DNA of 64,000 bases, from NCBI RefSeq assembly GCF_014641075.1, contig NZ_BMHP01000001.1, forward strand, positions 62,001 to 126,000, read 5' to 3'. The stretch comes from Paenibacillus nasutitermitis. GTDB taxonomy: Bacteria; Bacillota; Bacilli; Paenibacillales; Paenibacillaceae. Shown here in pieces: positions 1-9,543 of this stretch (position 1 is the stretch's first letter; every line of letters begins with the position of its first letter). Both the position numbers and the translations under genes were made by a program. The notes below the pieces were generated by a model, which made no database searches, was not told the DNA's origin, and saw only the letters and a program-made list of their open reading frames with translations.

Positions 1-1
1 G

Positions 2-205
2 GAGCTGCTGGAAGCGGAGCGTCGCCGCGGGGCAGGCGTTCTCATGTGTACGCATGTGCTGGATACAGCGGAGCGGATCTGCAGCCGCATTTTGCTGATT
101 AACGGTGGTTCGGTTGTAGCACGTGGAACGCTTGACGAAGTCAGAGAGCAGGCGGGCTGCCCGCTGGATGCCCCTTTGACCGACTGTTTCTTTGCACTGA
201 CGTGA
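2..205 (+). CDS. ABC transporter ATP-binding protein, C-terminal part (EcsA-like)
   Basis: The window opens inside this gene, and only the last 67 codons are present. The fragment holds the end of an ABC ATPase. A CTHVLDTAERICSR stretch carries the switch (H-loop) histidine, followed by the usual LINGG turn and a short C-terminal tail. It would bind and hydrolyse ATP on the cytoplasmic face and drive the permease encoded 49 bases downstream. Together the pair resembles EcsA/EcsB of Bacillus, an exporter that affects protein secretion and sporulation. That assignment is an inference from the neighbour, because the Walker A and signature motifs lie outside the window. Confidence 0.8.
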   Translation, partial: ELLEAERRRGAGVLMCTHVLDTAERICSRILLINGGSVVARGTLDEVREQAGCPLDAPLTDCFFALT

Positions 206-253
206 ACATGCCGCTTGCAGGATACGGGAGAGAAAGCTTGAGGAGGATTATAT

Positions 254-1546
254 TTGGATTCTATACCAGCATCAGTGGCTAATGTCAAAAAGGACAGATC
301 TGGACGCTGGACAGCAGGCAAGCTGTTCCGCCGCAGGGTCGTACGGTTCATCGATGAGCAGTGGCGCGTTCTGAGAACGGCATTAGACTGGACCGTCTGG
401 CTCTATATTGTAATCCCCGGCTTATGGATTGGCGGCGGGCTGTATTTGGAGCTGTGGCGAGATCCGTCGATATGGCTAGCGAATATGCCGCTTTGGGTAG
501 GAGAAAGGCTGGCTGTGATTGTTGTATTGTCCGGAAATTTACGGACCTTCTCTGAAGAGGCTGATGTTCTTTTTCTGCTTCAGCGCAAAGAGTGGGGCCG
601 CGGCCTGATTTTGCGGGGAATGGGCTACACCGCGGTAATACTGACCTTGTTTACCGTCCTCATCTATGCTTTTCTGCTTCCTTTTCTAATGACCATGCAT
701 GGTTTAACGATAGGATCTATCGTGGGTTTATGTCTGATAACTATTATATGGGCCGTCATAGGAGCGATTTGGCGCAATCTTATTGTAGGGCGTTACCGCG
801 GCTGGCGAAAATGGGCATGGAAGCTGGTGGCTGCGATCGTTTTGGGAGCGACCTACATCCTGCCTGTCGTGCTGTTGGGCGAAAAATGGCAGCAGCTTCT
901 CGCTCCCGCAGGAGCGGGGTTATTGGTCCTCGTTGTCCTTATCCGGCTGAAGCTGCGTGCACGCGATACGTTCGATTCGGATGTCCAGCAGGAGAATAAA
1001 GCCCGTTTGGCGATTACCGATCTGCTGCTGCGGAGAGTTATTGAACGCAAACCACGAATCCAATTGAACCGGCCGATGATTTTCCGCAATTCGAACCGGA
1101 TATTTAAAACCTTTGACCCCGAGACTATATTGGTGGAGACCTTTGTGAAATCATTTCTCCGGCGGTTCTCCCTGCTGCGGTTCTGGTTTAGTTTTTCGGC
1201 GCTTTCGGTGTTGGCTGTCATGTTGTCCCCATGGGTACTGAAGCTATTGATTATTGCCGTATTCCCGATTCTGCTTTCCTATTGGATACAATCACAATGG
1301 CGCAATATGCTTGCAGAGGGTTTTATTTCACAGTTTCAATGGTCGGACCCTGTACTTTCGCAGTCCGCGGAGCGCATCCGATTCTGGATTGTTGCACCTG
1401 CAGCCGGTCTCATGGGGCTGACTGCGGGAATTGCAATGTATGGGCTGGCGGGGCTGCTGCTGATCGTCCCCGCTGTGGCGGTATGGATGGGGATTAACAA
1501 ATTTCTCTCCACGTTCATGATGTTGAAAATCAAAGAAGAGAAATAA
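254..1546 (+). CDS. ABC transporter permease, EcsB-like
   Basis: A 430-residue polytopic membrane protein. The start is a TTG at 254 preceded by AGGAGG at 241-246, and no ATG nearby is as well placed. After a basic N-terminus (about 45 residues) come several hydrophobic segments around residues 47-65, 78-95, 120-145, 150-170, 190-208 and 215-232. A polar loop of roughly 80 residues follows, then more helices near 310-350 and 375-420. Length and layout fit the EcsB family (about 400 residues). It follows the ATPase fragment closely and is probably its partner. Substrate is unknown. The family call rests on overall architecture and synteny, not on a diagnostic motif. Confidence 0.65.
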   Translation: MDSIPASVANVKKDRSGRWTAGKLFRRRVVRFIDEQWRVLRTALDWTVWLYIVIPGLWIGGGLYLELWRDPSIWLANMPLWVGERLAVIVVLSGNLRTFSEEADVLFLLQRKEWGRGLILRGMGYTAVILTLFTVLIYAFLLPFLMTMHGLTIGSIVGLCLITIIWAVIGAIWRNLIVGRYRGWRKWAWKLVAAIVLGATYILPVVLLGEKWQQLLAPAGAGLLVLVVLIRLKLRARDTFDSDVQQENKARLAITDLLLRRVIERKPRIQLNRPMIFRNSNRIFKTFDPETILVETFVKSFLRRFSLLRFWFSFSALSVLAVMLSPWVLKLLIIAVFPILLSYWIQSQWRNMLAEGFISQFQWSDPVLSQSAERIRFWIVAPAAGLMGLTAGIAMYGLAGLLLIVPAVAVWMGINKFLSTFMMLKIKEEK

Positions 1547-1655
1547 CGGACACCGGTGCCGTTCAAGAATAGAAGCCTGTGCATGATGCTTCCCTTATAA
1601 GGACACACTAGAGAACAGTTGATTTACTATTCTCGTGTGAAGGGAAAGGGATACG

Positions 1656-2066
1656 ATGCGAAATTATATGGATTTGCTGTTTGAATTTGCCGATGATAAT
1701 GACGCCGCGATGGCATCCGATACACTGGATGAGCTGGGTTATGCGCCGGTTATTCTGGATGGAAGGCCGAATGTTCATATTCAGCTGGACGGAGGGGATT
1801 TGACCTCTGCAATCGAGATCGCTCAGGCGCATGGCGGAAAGCTGGCTGTGCATGAGATTCCGATACCTGCCCATATGGTCAATGAGGATTGGGTCGCTCA
1901 GGAAGAGCTGGAACGGCGGGCACAGGAAGAAGTGCTTCCTCTGGCAAACACAAATACGCCGGAACCGGAAGGGCTGCATAACCGAAATGATGATGACCGG
2001 AAAAATAACCTGGAAGATCCGGACAGCGGTACCTATGATCATTTCTCCGGTGATGTGCACACGTAA
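1656..2066 (+). CDS. Small acidic conserved hypothetical protein
   Basis: A 136-residue protein starting at an ATG 10-14 bases after a purine-rich GAAGGGAAAGGG site. The N-terminal 70 residues look like a small alternating alpha/beta domain, in which an acidic helix (DDNDAAMASDTLDEL) and beta strands around VHIQLDGGD can be recognised. The C-terminal 50 residues are very acidic and hydrophilic and probably disordered. No signal peptide or membrane helix is visible. I do not recognise the family. It has its own 109-base upstream gap and no following gene on the same strand, so it is likely monocistronic. Confidence 0.6.
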   Translation: MRNYMDLLFEFADDNDAAMASDTLDELGYAPVILDGRPNVHIQLDGGDLTSAIEIAQAHGGKLAVHEIPIPAHMVNEDWVAQEELERRAQEEVLPLANTNTPEPEGLHNRNDDDRKNNLEDPDSGTYDHFSGDVHT

Positions 2067-2572
2067 ACATAAAAGCAAGGAATAGTGCGCCTGATTTGCC
2101 GCAACTTTCAGATGGAAAACGTCAAATGAAGCAAGGACGTTATGAAGATCGGAGCGGATCTGAAGGTGGCTGTTATGAACGGAATTAGTGAGGGGAAAAA
2201 GAAGCTTTCCAAAACGCGACAAGCTGCGGTCTCCCCTTTGTACAATGAAGCTGACACCCCGTCAAGGTGCTGTCGGCTTTGCTTGCGTTAGGGGCAGGGT
2301 GTGACACCGGGAGCGAGAATGCGGCATGTGGCCGATGCCGCCGTACTGAGTGACAACGACATTCTGGCGAAGCTTGAGAATGGCGGGGAAGAAATGAAAA
2401 CCTGGCTGCGTAAATATAATCTCCGGACAGGAGCCACCGAGGACTTGTGGACTGCAGGCTGCGCGGCAGATCGCTTGCATCATTGATGGGGAAGCCCGAT
2501 AGGGTTAGCCAGGCGGTAAACATATGGGCAACGAGAACGGAGGCAATAAGCCTATGCTCCCTGTATAAACGA
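2067..2572. other. Intergenic stretch, no convincing gene
   Basis: About 500 bases between the small acidic protein and the Rieske gene. Open frames on both strands are short, and none combines a ribosome binding site with a recognisable protein. One GTG-initiated frame (2301-2486, plus) has a gene-like central part around AVLSDNDILAKLENGG and then degenerates. It may be a decayed coding fragment. No terminator or repeat stands out. Confidence 0.4.
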
Positions 2573-2944
2573 TCACGCTATCACGTAAACCTTGCCGTCT
2601 TCTTCTGTCACGTCGAATGTTTCTACCGTAACCTTGTATGTCTTTGTACGAACTTTGCCGTCTACGACCATGCAACCGGTTTTGATGTCGAATTCCCACT
2701 GATGCCAAGGGCAGCGCAGTATTTCGCCTTCCCGATCATACCCGAATTCCCCTGCAGCGGGGGCGTTGACCCATGGTCGGACAAGTCCCTGGCACAAGGG
2801 AGCTCCCTGATGCGGGCAGTAGTTCAGAACGGCATACAGCTCGCCTTTCAGTCGAAAAACACCTACGCTTTTTCCTTTTACTTCTATCAACCTGCGTTCG
2901 TTCTCGGGAAAATCCGATTGTAATCCAATATAATGAGGTTTCAT
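2573..2944 (-). CDS. Rieske [2Fe-2S] ferredoxin-like protein (module 1)
   Basis: A 123-residue soluble protein. The ATG at 2944 is preceded by AGGTGG. Longer upstream extension runs over the divergent regulator and is not coding. Cluster ligands are clear: Cys43-Pro-His45 and Cys78-Pro-Trp-His81, the C-P-H ... C-P-W-H signature of Rieske_2/NirD-like ferredoxins, with an extra Cys51. Such small proteins carry single electrons from a reductase to an oxygenase or another redox partner. No oxygenase subunit is nearby. The protein aligns along its whole length with the Rieske protein at 14251-14601, with ligands at the same residue numbers, and each sits near an amidohydrolase paralogue. It is divergent from the AraC gene 57 bases away. 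Confidence 0.9.
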   Translation of the reverse strand: MKPHYIGLQSDFPENERRLIEVKGKSVGVFRLKGELYAVLNYCPHQGAPLCQGLVRPWVNAPAAGEFGYDREGEILRCPWHQWEFDIKTGCMVVDGKVRTKTYKVTVETFDVTEEDGKVYVIA

Positions 2945-3001
2945 AGCTCTCCACCTGATCTCTTGATTTAATATTGTTGTCGAACATGCTATACTTCTTT
3001 C

Positions 3002-3871
3002 ATGGAAACGGTCAAACAACAACTTTACCAACCGGATTCGTTTGCCAGAAGTGGCGGACTCTGGCCGCTGAAAGCCGGTCAAACTTGGGGAGAGGCCCAT
3101 TATCAGGTTGGGCCTCGAGTAATCGATTATTACAATCTGCATTTCGTCATGGACGGCCAAGTGGAGCTGCACTATTCCAATCAGCACATCGTGCTTGAAA
3201 AAGGCGATGTTTTTGCGATGTTTCCAGGCATAGTCTACCGCTATCTGAGGTCGAAGAACGCAACTAACCTGCAGATGGCCTGGGTCTCCTTCGACGGTCC
3301 GCAAGCCGGGGAGCTGATGCAGCAATGCGGCTTTACGGCCGGGACGTCGTATGGACGACAGGTCATGAATGCGGAGCTGGAGTATGTGCTGCGGCAGATT
3401 CAGACGCACCCGTCATACGATGCCAGAAGACAGGTAGAATTGATCTCTTTGCTCTATCGACTATTTAGTCTGATGATTCGTACGAATCCGTCCATCAAGC
3501 CTGTTGGTCAGGATGTATGGCTGTCCAGTAGTATCGCTTACATGCACACGCATTATATGGAGAGAATTTCCGTCCAGGACGTTGCCAACTATGCCTCTGT
3601 TCACCGAGGGTATTTCTCCAAGGTTTTTGCTGAGCGAACTGGCCTTTCTCCCGTGAAATATTTGCAGAAGCTGCGAATGGAGAAGGCGACCGAATTGCTG
3701 CGAGCCGGCGTACTGACCATCGAAGAAGTCGCTTTGACGCTGGGATATCTGGATTCGTACTCCTTCACGCATGCCTTTAGCAAATATTACGGCATGCCTC
3801 CTGGCCAATGGCGGACGGCAGTATCCTCCAATGCATCGGGTCAATCCCCGGATCCGACTAAGACTGAGTAA
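3002..3871 (+). CDS. AraC family transcriptional regulator
   Basis: A 289-residue regulator with an N-terminal cupin-like sensing half (residues about 20-140, including LEKGDVFAMFPG) and a C-terminal pair of helix-turn-helix motifs (about 180-280, ending in the GMPPGQWR turn typical of AraC). It presumably controls the flanking Rieske and amidohydrolase genes in response to a pathway compound. The ATG at 3002 has no Shine-Dalgarno sequence. A TATACT hexamer at 2990-2995 would place the transcript start at or next to the ATG, so the mRNA may be leaderless. Its last 14 bases overlap the 3' end of the convergent amidohydrolase gene. Confidence 0.9.
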   Translation: METVKQQLYQPDSFARSGGLWPLKAGQTWGEAHYQVGPRVIDYYNLHFVMDGQVELHYSNQHIVLEKGDVFAMFPGIVYRYLRSKNATNLQMAWVSFDGPQAGELMQQCGFTAGTSYGRQVMNAELEYVLRQIQTHPSYDARRQVELISLLYRLFSLMIRTNPSIKPVGQDVWLSSSIAYMHTHYMERISVQDVANYASVHRGYFSKVFAERTGLSPVKYLQKLRMEKATELLRAGVLTIEEVALTLGYLDSYSFTHAFSKYYGMPPGQWRTAVSSNASGQSPDPTKTE

Positions 3872-4943
3872 TACGAGGTGGCAGCTTATACAGTTCCGCT
3901 GCGTTGTCATAGAAGATTCGCTGACGATAATCCGGATCCAGCTTAGGAAACGCCAGACGCGGCGAATCGAAGTCCCAGTGCGGATAATCGCTGGCGAACA
4001 GCAGTCTCTCATCAGCCCAGATCGCGTCGAGCATGGGCTTGAACATCGAAGGATCAGGCGTCAGCTCGATGGGCTGCGAAGATAAGTACATGTTGGAACG
4101 GAAATATTCGCTCGGTGGTTTCGTAACCCAGGGCGTCTGATAACGAAGTCCCTTCCAATCCTGATCCAGCTTCCATAGATAAGGTGCGATCCACATGACG
4201 CCGGCTTCCTGCATCACGACCTTCAATGTCGGGAATTTCTCGAACACGCCATTGAAGATCAGGCTCGCCATATGGGCCATCATGGTCTGCGTGCGGCTGG
4301 CTCGTGATTCGATATAGTAGGTTACATAGCCGGCGCCGGTAGGCGGAGGGTTGACGCCCTGGCCTTCGTTGCCGATATGAATCGTGAAGACGAGATCGTG
4401 TTCGACGCAAGCCTCGAAGATAGGGTCGTAGAATGTATTGCCGTAAGGTTTCTCTGCGCCGCCCGGCACGAGCACCTGCACGAACCGTTTGTCACCTCCC
4501 ACTCTCCTGATTTCTTGCGCAGACAATTGTGCATGCTGCTTCGGAATATTGATTGAACCTCTCAGACGGTCGTCCCGGTCCAGCCAATGATCCCTCGTAT
4601 AGTCGTTGTAGGCGGAGCATAGAGCGGCCGCATATTGCACATCGGCGATTGTGCCCGCTGAATAGAATTCGCCCGTCAGAATTCCGTAGTCCACGTTAAA
4701 GGGCTCCATGTGATGCCTCATCAAGTACTCGAGAGAAGAGCCTGCAGCCCCTCCCTCGGGCGGCTCGGCATCAACGCGCCTCCCCCCTTTGCCTCCATTC
4801 ATGAACGGATAACTCGGTAACAATAGCCCCCATTCATTGATCTGATCGCGATACACCTGCGACAGGTAAGGAAAGATAGCCTGCACATTTGGCGTATTGT
4901 GATGAATATCGACATCGATAATGGCACGTCTGTCAGCCGACAT
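3858..4943 (-). CDS. Amidohydrolase-family metal-dependent hydrolase/decarboxylase (module 1)
   Basis: A 361-residue TIM-barrel protein of the Amidohydro_2 family, which includes ACMSD, LigW and related decarboxylases and hydrolases acting on ring-cleavage or aromatic acids. Visible elements are IIDVDIHHN near residue 10 (a D-x-H type first metal site), the barrel histidine in FTIHIGNEG, and the late FASDYPHWDFDSP motif with the catalytic or metal Asp. It is clearly paralogous to the protein at 14632-15690, sharing the GVFEKFP, PSEY-RSN and SDYPHWD blocks. Reaction and substrate cannot be read from sequence. The promoter block at 4971-5038 lies directly upstream and is nearly duplicated ahead of the ferredoxin reductase gene at 16812. 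Confidence 0.88.
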   Translation of the reverse strand: MSADRRAIIDVDIHHNTPNVQAIFPYLSQVYRDQINEWGLLLPSYPFMNGGKGGRRVDAEPPEGGAAGSSLEYLMRHHMEPFNVDYGILTGEFYSAGTIADVQYAAALCSAYNDYTRDHWLDRDDRLRGSINIPKQHAQLSAQEIRRVGGDKRFVQVLVPGGAEKPYGNTFYDPIFEACVEHDLVFTIHIGNEGQGVNPPPTGAGYVTYYIESRASRTQTMMAHMASLIFNGVFEKFPTLKVVMQEAGVMWIAPYLWKLDQDWKGLRYQTPWVTKPPSEYFRSNMYLSSQPIELTPDPSMFKPMLDAIWADERLLFASDYPHWDFDSPRLAFPKLDPDYRQRIFYDNAAELYKLPPRITQS

Positions 4944-4970
4944 GATGTTTCGCCTCCTTCGTTTGATTGC

Positions 4971-5038
4971 TTACATTATACGAAGATGCGGCATGGACGA
5001 ACAATGTGAGGCTGTCAGATTCTTTGTCAATTTGTCAG
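4971..5038 (-). promoter_or_regulatory. Promoter/operator block A of the amidohydrolase gene
   Basis: Read on the minus strand, this block has a perfect TATAAT (4975-4980) within CTTCGTATAATGTAA, a weak -35 (TTGTTC or TGTTCG), the word TCACATTGT, and upstream direct repeats of TGACA including CTGACAAATTGACAAA. The same arrangement recurs at 16938-17006. Conservation of spacing and of upstream TGACA repeats suggests an activator-dependent promoter bound by one of the local AraC proteins. Confidence 0.7.
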
Positions 5039-5139
5039 AATCCGACCACATACCTAACCCGGTGCGCTTTGTTTTATCCGCCTGGCAGGAGATCCCGTCC
5101 CTTTGTCGAAATCTTATTTCCTTTGAGGGGGGGATCGAC

Positions 5140-7437
5140 TTGCCGTTACTATTTTCTCGTTATTTCCGAATGATTGTATTGTATAGTCTCATACTGGGGA
5201 CGCTGCCTGTCATCCTGCTCGGTTTTTTCTCCTATTATAAGGCCTCTTCGGTCGTATTGGACAAAGTCCATGCGGCCAATAAACATGCCCTGGAGCAGGC
5301 ACATCTTCGTATTGAGCAGGAGTTAATGGCGCTGGACAATCTTGCGATGCAGTATTTGAGTACGGTGCTCGTCAAAGGGGCGATGACGCAAAGCCTGGGC
5401 ATTCGCGACTTCGAGAGAGTGCGGAACATGATGAGCAGCCAATTCGGAATGAAGACCTATGGTCTCAATGTGACGAATGTCGAACTGGTTAATTTCACTA
5501 ACAACTGGGTTATTGACGGCGACGGCCTGCACGAGATCGGACAAGGAGACAGCCACAACAAATACGAGTCTTATTTGAAAGTCGAAGGGAATTCTTTCTG
5601 GGTTTACGAAGAGTCCGAACAGAATAATTATGTCAGCCTGGTTAAGAAATTTCCGCTTGTCTCGACCGCTCCTACTGGATTGCTCATTATTCAAACCCCG
5701 AATTATTACATCAATAACTTTGATCTGCTTCCCGCCGATATGCTGGGGAGGATGATGATCGTAGATGAACGGGGTGTCGTATTGGCGGACCGGGAGTCGG
5801 AGCGAATCGGTACCAGCTTGGCGGAGTTGCCGTATATAGTTGAATTAAAGCATCAACAAAACATGGATGGTTATTTCCCGGGAAAGGACAGGGATGACAA
5901 CAAAATCGATGTGTTGTACAGGAAGTCCGATTATAACGGATGGACCTATCTGTACCTGGTTTCGCCGGAAGAGGTTGTCAAGGACGCTCGCAGCATCGGT
6001 TGGCTTACGCTTGCCATCTGTCTCGGCTTATTCGCGATCATGTCAGTGATTGCCATACTGGGATCCAATCGGATTTATTCCCCCGTCCGCAAGCTGTACA
6101 GGTCCGCATTGGGAGAGGGCCCGCGCCCGAAATCCAACGCGATCGAGTTTCAACGCATTGCCGACAGAATCGATAGCTTGATCATGTCCAATTCGGAGAT
6201 GGACGGCAAGATTAAACATCAGGTCGGCCAGTTAAAGCATCTTTTTATTTTCAAGCTGCTGCAAGGGGCCGTCAGCGAGACGGAGGCGGTCGAGCGGGCC
6301 CAGCAGTATCAACTGGTTCCCGATCATGAGCAACTGTTCTGTCTCATTGTCGTTCAGCTGGATTCACTCGATGAGACGCGATATCGCGGTCAAGACCTCG
6401 ATCTGCTCATCTATGCCGTAAACAATATCATCGAAGAAATGATCTCTCCAGACAATCGGATGTTCGCTGTCCCTTACGGAGCCATTCAGGCGACAGCGAT
6501 ATGTTCCGTTGAAGAGAATGCCCCGGTTTTCCTTCGCCATGTATATGATGAAGCGAGAAATATTCAGGATACGGTTAAGCAAGTGCTGCAGCTCCCGGTA
6601 AGCATTGGGATCAGCAGGCCGTACCAAAGGATGGTCCTTACATCGCAAGCTTATGAAGAAGCAACGGAGGCATTGAAATTTCGGATTCGGCTCGGACGGG
6701 AATTAATCGTAAGCATCGAAGACGTCGCACCTGGGGCTGCTTCTCATCCGCTGTACCCCGTTGCATCGGCAAGCGAGCTTGGTGATGCAATCCGGACTTC
6801 CGACCCGGTGGAAGCCAGCCGCTTACTGGACCGATTTATAGAGGAAGTACGGCAGCAAGATCTTAATCCCCGCGAATATCAAATGTTGTTTGTACGATTG
6901 CTGATGGATATCGTACGGCTTGCCGAAGGAGTGGGAGAGCCGCTGGAGATGATGCGCGATGACGGCAGCGATGGTAACGTTTCGTTTGCTCGGTTGTATG
7001 AACTGTATTCCATGGAGGAGTTAAAGCAGTGGCTGCTGGTGTCTGTAATTATGCCATTGATTCAACGCATAGAGGGACAGAGAAATGCGCACTACAGGCA
7101 AATCTCCAGTGACATGGTTGACATGATTCACAAGCATTACGATACGGACCTGACGCTGGATGTATGCGCAGATGCGCTGAATTATCATCCAAACTACATC
7201 AAAAGGGTATTCAGCAAAGGAACAGGCACGAGCTTTAGTGATTATCTGCTAACGTACCGAATGAAGAAAGCCAAGCTCTGGCTCGCGGAGAGTGAGATGA
7301 CGATTGCGGAAATTGCCGACAAGCTCCGTTACCGGAATTCGCAAAATTTCATCCGTCAATTCCGCAAAATGGAAGGCATAACGCCGGGACAGTTCCGCAA
7401 AGCCGCTGAATCGGTCAATCCCTCCAAGACGAACTGA
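5140..7437 (+). CDS. Membrane-bound AraC-type regulator with extracellular sensor domain (YesN/AraC type)
   Basis: A 765-residue protein starting at a TTG (5140) 6-7 bases after GAGGGGGGG. The open frame extends 73 codons further upstream, but that part overlaps the duplicated promoter block. A first transmembrane helix is at about residues 8-30, followed by an extracellular Cache-like domain of roughly 250 residues. A second helix lies at about 285-305, then a cytoplasmic linker, and two AraC helix-turn-helix motifs occupy the last 100 residues. It ends in a GITPGQFRK turn. Proteins of this design sense a sugar or other ligand outside and control the adjacent Lpl-type importer. Here the importer genes start 218 bases downstream. 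Confidence 0.88.
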   Translation: MPLLFSRYFRMIVLYSLILGTLPVILLGFFSYYKASSVVLDKVHAANKHALEQAHLRIEQELMALDNLAMQYLSTVLVKGAMTQSLGIRDFERVRNMMSSQFGMKTYGLNVTNVELVNFTNNWVIDGDGLHEIGQGDSHNKYESYLKVEGNSFWVYEESEQNNYVSLVKKFPLVSTAPTGLLIIQTPNYYINNFDLLPADMLGRMMIVDERGVVLADRESERIGTSLAELPYIVELKHQQNMDGYFPGKDRDDNKIDVLYRKSDYNGWTYLYLVSPEEVVKDARSIGWLTLAICLGLFAIMSVIAILGSNRIYSPVRKLYRSALGEGPRPKSNAIEFQRIADRIDSLIMSNSEMDGKIKHQVGQLKHLFIFKLLQGAVSETEAVERAQQYQLVPDHEQLFCLIVVQLDSLDETRYRGQDLDLLIYAVNNIIEEMISPDNRMFAVPYGAIQATAICSVEENAPVFLRHVYDEARNIQDTVKQVLQLPVSIGISRPYQRMVLTSQAYEEATEALKFRIRLGRELIVSIEDVAPGAASHPLYPVASASELGDAIRTSDPVEASRLLDRFIEEVRQQDLNPREYQMLFVRLLMDIVRLAEGVGEPLEMMRDDGSDGNVSFARLYELYSMEELKQWLLVSVIMPLIQRIEGQRNAHYRQISSDMVDMIHKHYDTDLTLDVCADALNYHPNYIKRVFSKGTGTSFSDYLLTYRMKKAKLWLAESEMTIAEIADKLRYRNSQNFIRQFRKMEGITPGQFRKAAESVNPSKTN

Positions 7438-7654
7438 CATATGTTATCTTCATAGATTCAACTCTGATAAATTGCTGCTCCGGCCCTGTTATTTGGGACA
7501 AGAGCAGCTTTTATGATTATTGTGCCCTAATGATTATTTTGCGTTCCGTCAGTGGCTGGTTCCTCGATGATTATAGACGGTTATGGGTTCATGTTCTAGA
7601 TTGGAACTTGTAAGCGCATTCCAGAAGCTGCGAAAGAAAGGAGAACCTAGCAAG

Positions 7655-8575
7655 ATGGAACACAAACTTAAAGGCAACACGAGCAAGCTGTTAATACGGG
7701 ATCGATATTTGTACTTCATGCTCTTGCCGGGAGTGATTTATTTCCTATTATTTAAGTACTTGCCCATGTGGGGAGTGTTGATCGCCTTCAAAAACTATCA
7801 ACCCTTCCTTGGCTTTAACGGGAGTGAGTGGGTCGGACTTAAGCACTTTATTCGGTTTTTTAATGAGCCTACCTTTACGATGCTGTTCAAAAACACCATT
7901 ATTCTTGCCGTGTACAATCTCATCTTTTTTTTCCCGATGCCGATCCTTATAGCGTTAATGCTGAATGAGATTGGGCGTCAATGGTACAAGCGATTCGTGC
8001 AGACAATCATTTACTTCCCGCACTTCTTCTCCTGGGTTGCCATTGTCGGTGTCGCCTACGTACTGTTTACGACCGAAGGAGGGGCGGTCAATGAACTGCT
8101 GGAATCGATGGGAATGGAGAAAATCAATATACTCGCCAGCGAACAATGGTTTCGGACGGTCGTAACTTCTGAGGTTATTTGGAAGGAAACCGGATGGGGC
8201 ACGATTATCTTCCTGGCTGCGCTCTCAGGAGTCGATCCTCAATTGTATGAGGCAGCGCGAATGGACGGTGCTAACCGGTTTAGACAGCTATGGCATATTA
8301 CGTTTCCTGCGCTTCGCTCGGTCATCATCATTCTGTTTATTTTACGACTCGGCAATTTTCTGGACACCGGGTTCGAACAGATTTATTTGATGTTGAACGC
8401 CACGAATCGCGAGGTTGGCGAAGTGTTTGACACTTATGTGTACAGCGTCGGCATCCTTAGCGGACAGTTCAGCTATAGTACGGCTATCGGATTGTTCAAA
8501 TCGGCCATTGGCTTGATATTAGTGGTCACGGCGAATCATCTGGCGAGAAGATTTGGAGAAGAGGGCGTGTATTAG
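7655..8575 (+). CDS. ABC transporter permease, LplB/YtcP-type importer
   Basis: A 306-residue inner-membrane permease starting at the ATG at 7655, after AAAGGAGAACC. The longer frame back to 7583 lacks a ribosome binding site. Six hydrophobic segments are visible, beginning with YLYFMLLPGVIYFLLF. The EAA-type loop EAARMDGANRFRQLWHITFP docks the shared ATPase. This is the first permease of a CUT1-like oligosaccharide importer, and the ATPase is not encoded here, as is common for this group. It is followed after 26 bases by the second permease and then the binding protein. A weak cre-like sequence (TGTAAGCGCATTCC, 7609-7622) lies just upstream. Confidence 0.92.
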   Translation: MEHKLKGNTSKLLIRDRYLYFMLLPGVIYFLLFKYLPMWGVLIAFKNYQPFLGFNGSEWVGLKHFIRFFNEPTFTMLFKNTIILAVYNLIFFFPMPILIALMLNEIGRQWYKRFVQTIIYFPHFFSWVAIVGVAYVLFTTEGGAVNELLESMGMEKINILASEQWFRTVVTSEVIWKETGWGTIIFLAALSGVDPQLYEAARMDGANRFRQLWHITFPALRSVIIILFILRLGNFLDTGFEQIYLMLNATNREVGEVFDTYVYSVGILSGQFSYSTAIGLFKSAIGLILVVTANHLARRFGEEGVY

Positions 8576-8601
8576 TTCATTCAGCGAGGAGTTGATTCAT
8601 C

Positions 8602-9480
8602 ATGGTTGATCGTTCATGGTCCAGTAGACTTCTGGACACGATGATCTATAGCGGACTATTTCTGTTCGCTGCGCTTACACTTATTCCATTCCTGTATATT
8701 GTTAGCGCATCCTTTACATCATCGGAAGAATTGCTGCAGAAAGGCTTCGTCTTATTTCCTACTAAGTTTTCTCTGGAAGCGTATGCCTATATCTTTTCGA
8801 CTCAAACGTTGATGCGCAGTTTGTGGGTGACGGTCTTTATTACTGTAGCGGGAACGGCAATCAATCTTGTTTTTACTATATTTATGGCTTACCCCTTGGC
8901 GCGCCCAAGTCTGAAATGGCGTCGTCAAATTATGTTAATGGTTATATTCACAATGTTGTTCAGCGGAGGCATGATACCGACCTATCTGATTGTGAAGTCA
9001 TTCGGTATGCTAGGCACTTACTGGTCGCTGCTCATCCCTGGAGCGATTAGTGCCTTTAATCTGATTATTCTGAAAAATTTCTTCCAGCAACTTCCGGATG
9101 GATTGGAGGAATCAGCCAAGATCGACGGGTGCAACGATTTTGTTACTTTGATTCGAATCGTATTACCGCTGTCCTTGCCTGCGGTTGCCACCTTCGCTCT
9201 ATTCTACGCTGTGGGGCATTGGAACTCGTTCTTTCAAGCAATCCTTTATATTAACGATGCAGAAAAATGGCCCATTCAAGTATTGCTTCGCCAAATCGTT
9301 ATTTTGGCATCGGGAGGCCAGGTCGGCGATTCCTCTTCGATGAGCGAAAGTTTTGTGCCGCCGGGAGAAACCGTTAAGATGGCGACGATCGTCGTGGCCA
9401 CTGTGCCCATTCTGCTGGTATATCCTTTCCTGCAGAAACATTTCGCAAAAGGTGCATTGCTTGGTTCTGTGAAAGGTTAG
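8602..9480 (+). CDS. ABC transporter permease, LplC/YtcP-type importer
   Basis: A 292-residue permease with six predicted helices, starting at an ATG after GAGGAGTTGATTC. The EAA loop is LEESAKIDGCNDFVTLIRIV, the standard form in the second permease of Lpl-type carbohydrate importers. It pairs with the upstream permease to form the translocation channel. The binding-protein gene follows after 63 bases. The substrate is unknown. The neighbouring redox genes suggest a glycoside or a small oxidisable compound rather than a simple sugar. Confidence 0.92.
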   Translation: MVDRSWSSRLLDTMIYSGLFLFAALTLIPFLYIVSASFTSSEELLQKGFVLFPTKFSLEAYAYIFSTQTLMRSLWVTVFITVAGTAINLVFTIFMAYPLARPSLKWRRQIMLMVIFTMLFSGGMIPTYLIVKSFGMLGTYWSLLIPGAISAFNLIILKNFFQQLPDGLEESAKIDGCNDFVTLIRIVLPLSLPAVATFALFYAVGHWNSFFQAILYINDAEKWPIQVLLRQIVILASGGQVGDSSSMSESFVPPGETVKMATIVVATVPILLVYPFLQKHFAKGALLGSVKG

Positions 9481-9543
9481 CATGCTATGACAGCATTCGA
9501 TCCATAGGATGTTCTCATATAATCAAAACAAGGAGGATGGCAG

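Noticed and set aside
2301..2486. 61-codon GTG-started plus-strand frame
   Set aside because: No ribosome binding site, no recognisable family and a degenerate C-terminus. It is recorded only as possible decayed coding DNA.
2945..3409. N-terminal extension of the Rieske gene across the AraC gene
   Set aside because: The extension overlaps a well-supported divergent regulator, and the Rieske domain is complete from the ATG at 2944, with an AGGTGG site.
7609..7622. cre-like sequence TGTAAGCGCATTCC before the importer
   Set aside because: Two consensus positions are wrong and symmetry is weak. It is mentioned with the gene but not called as a CcpA site.
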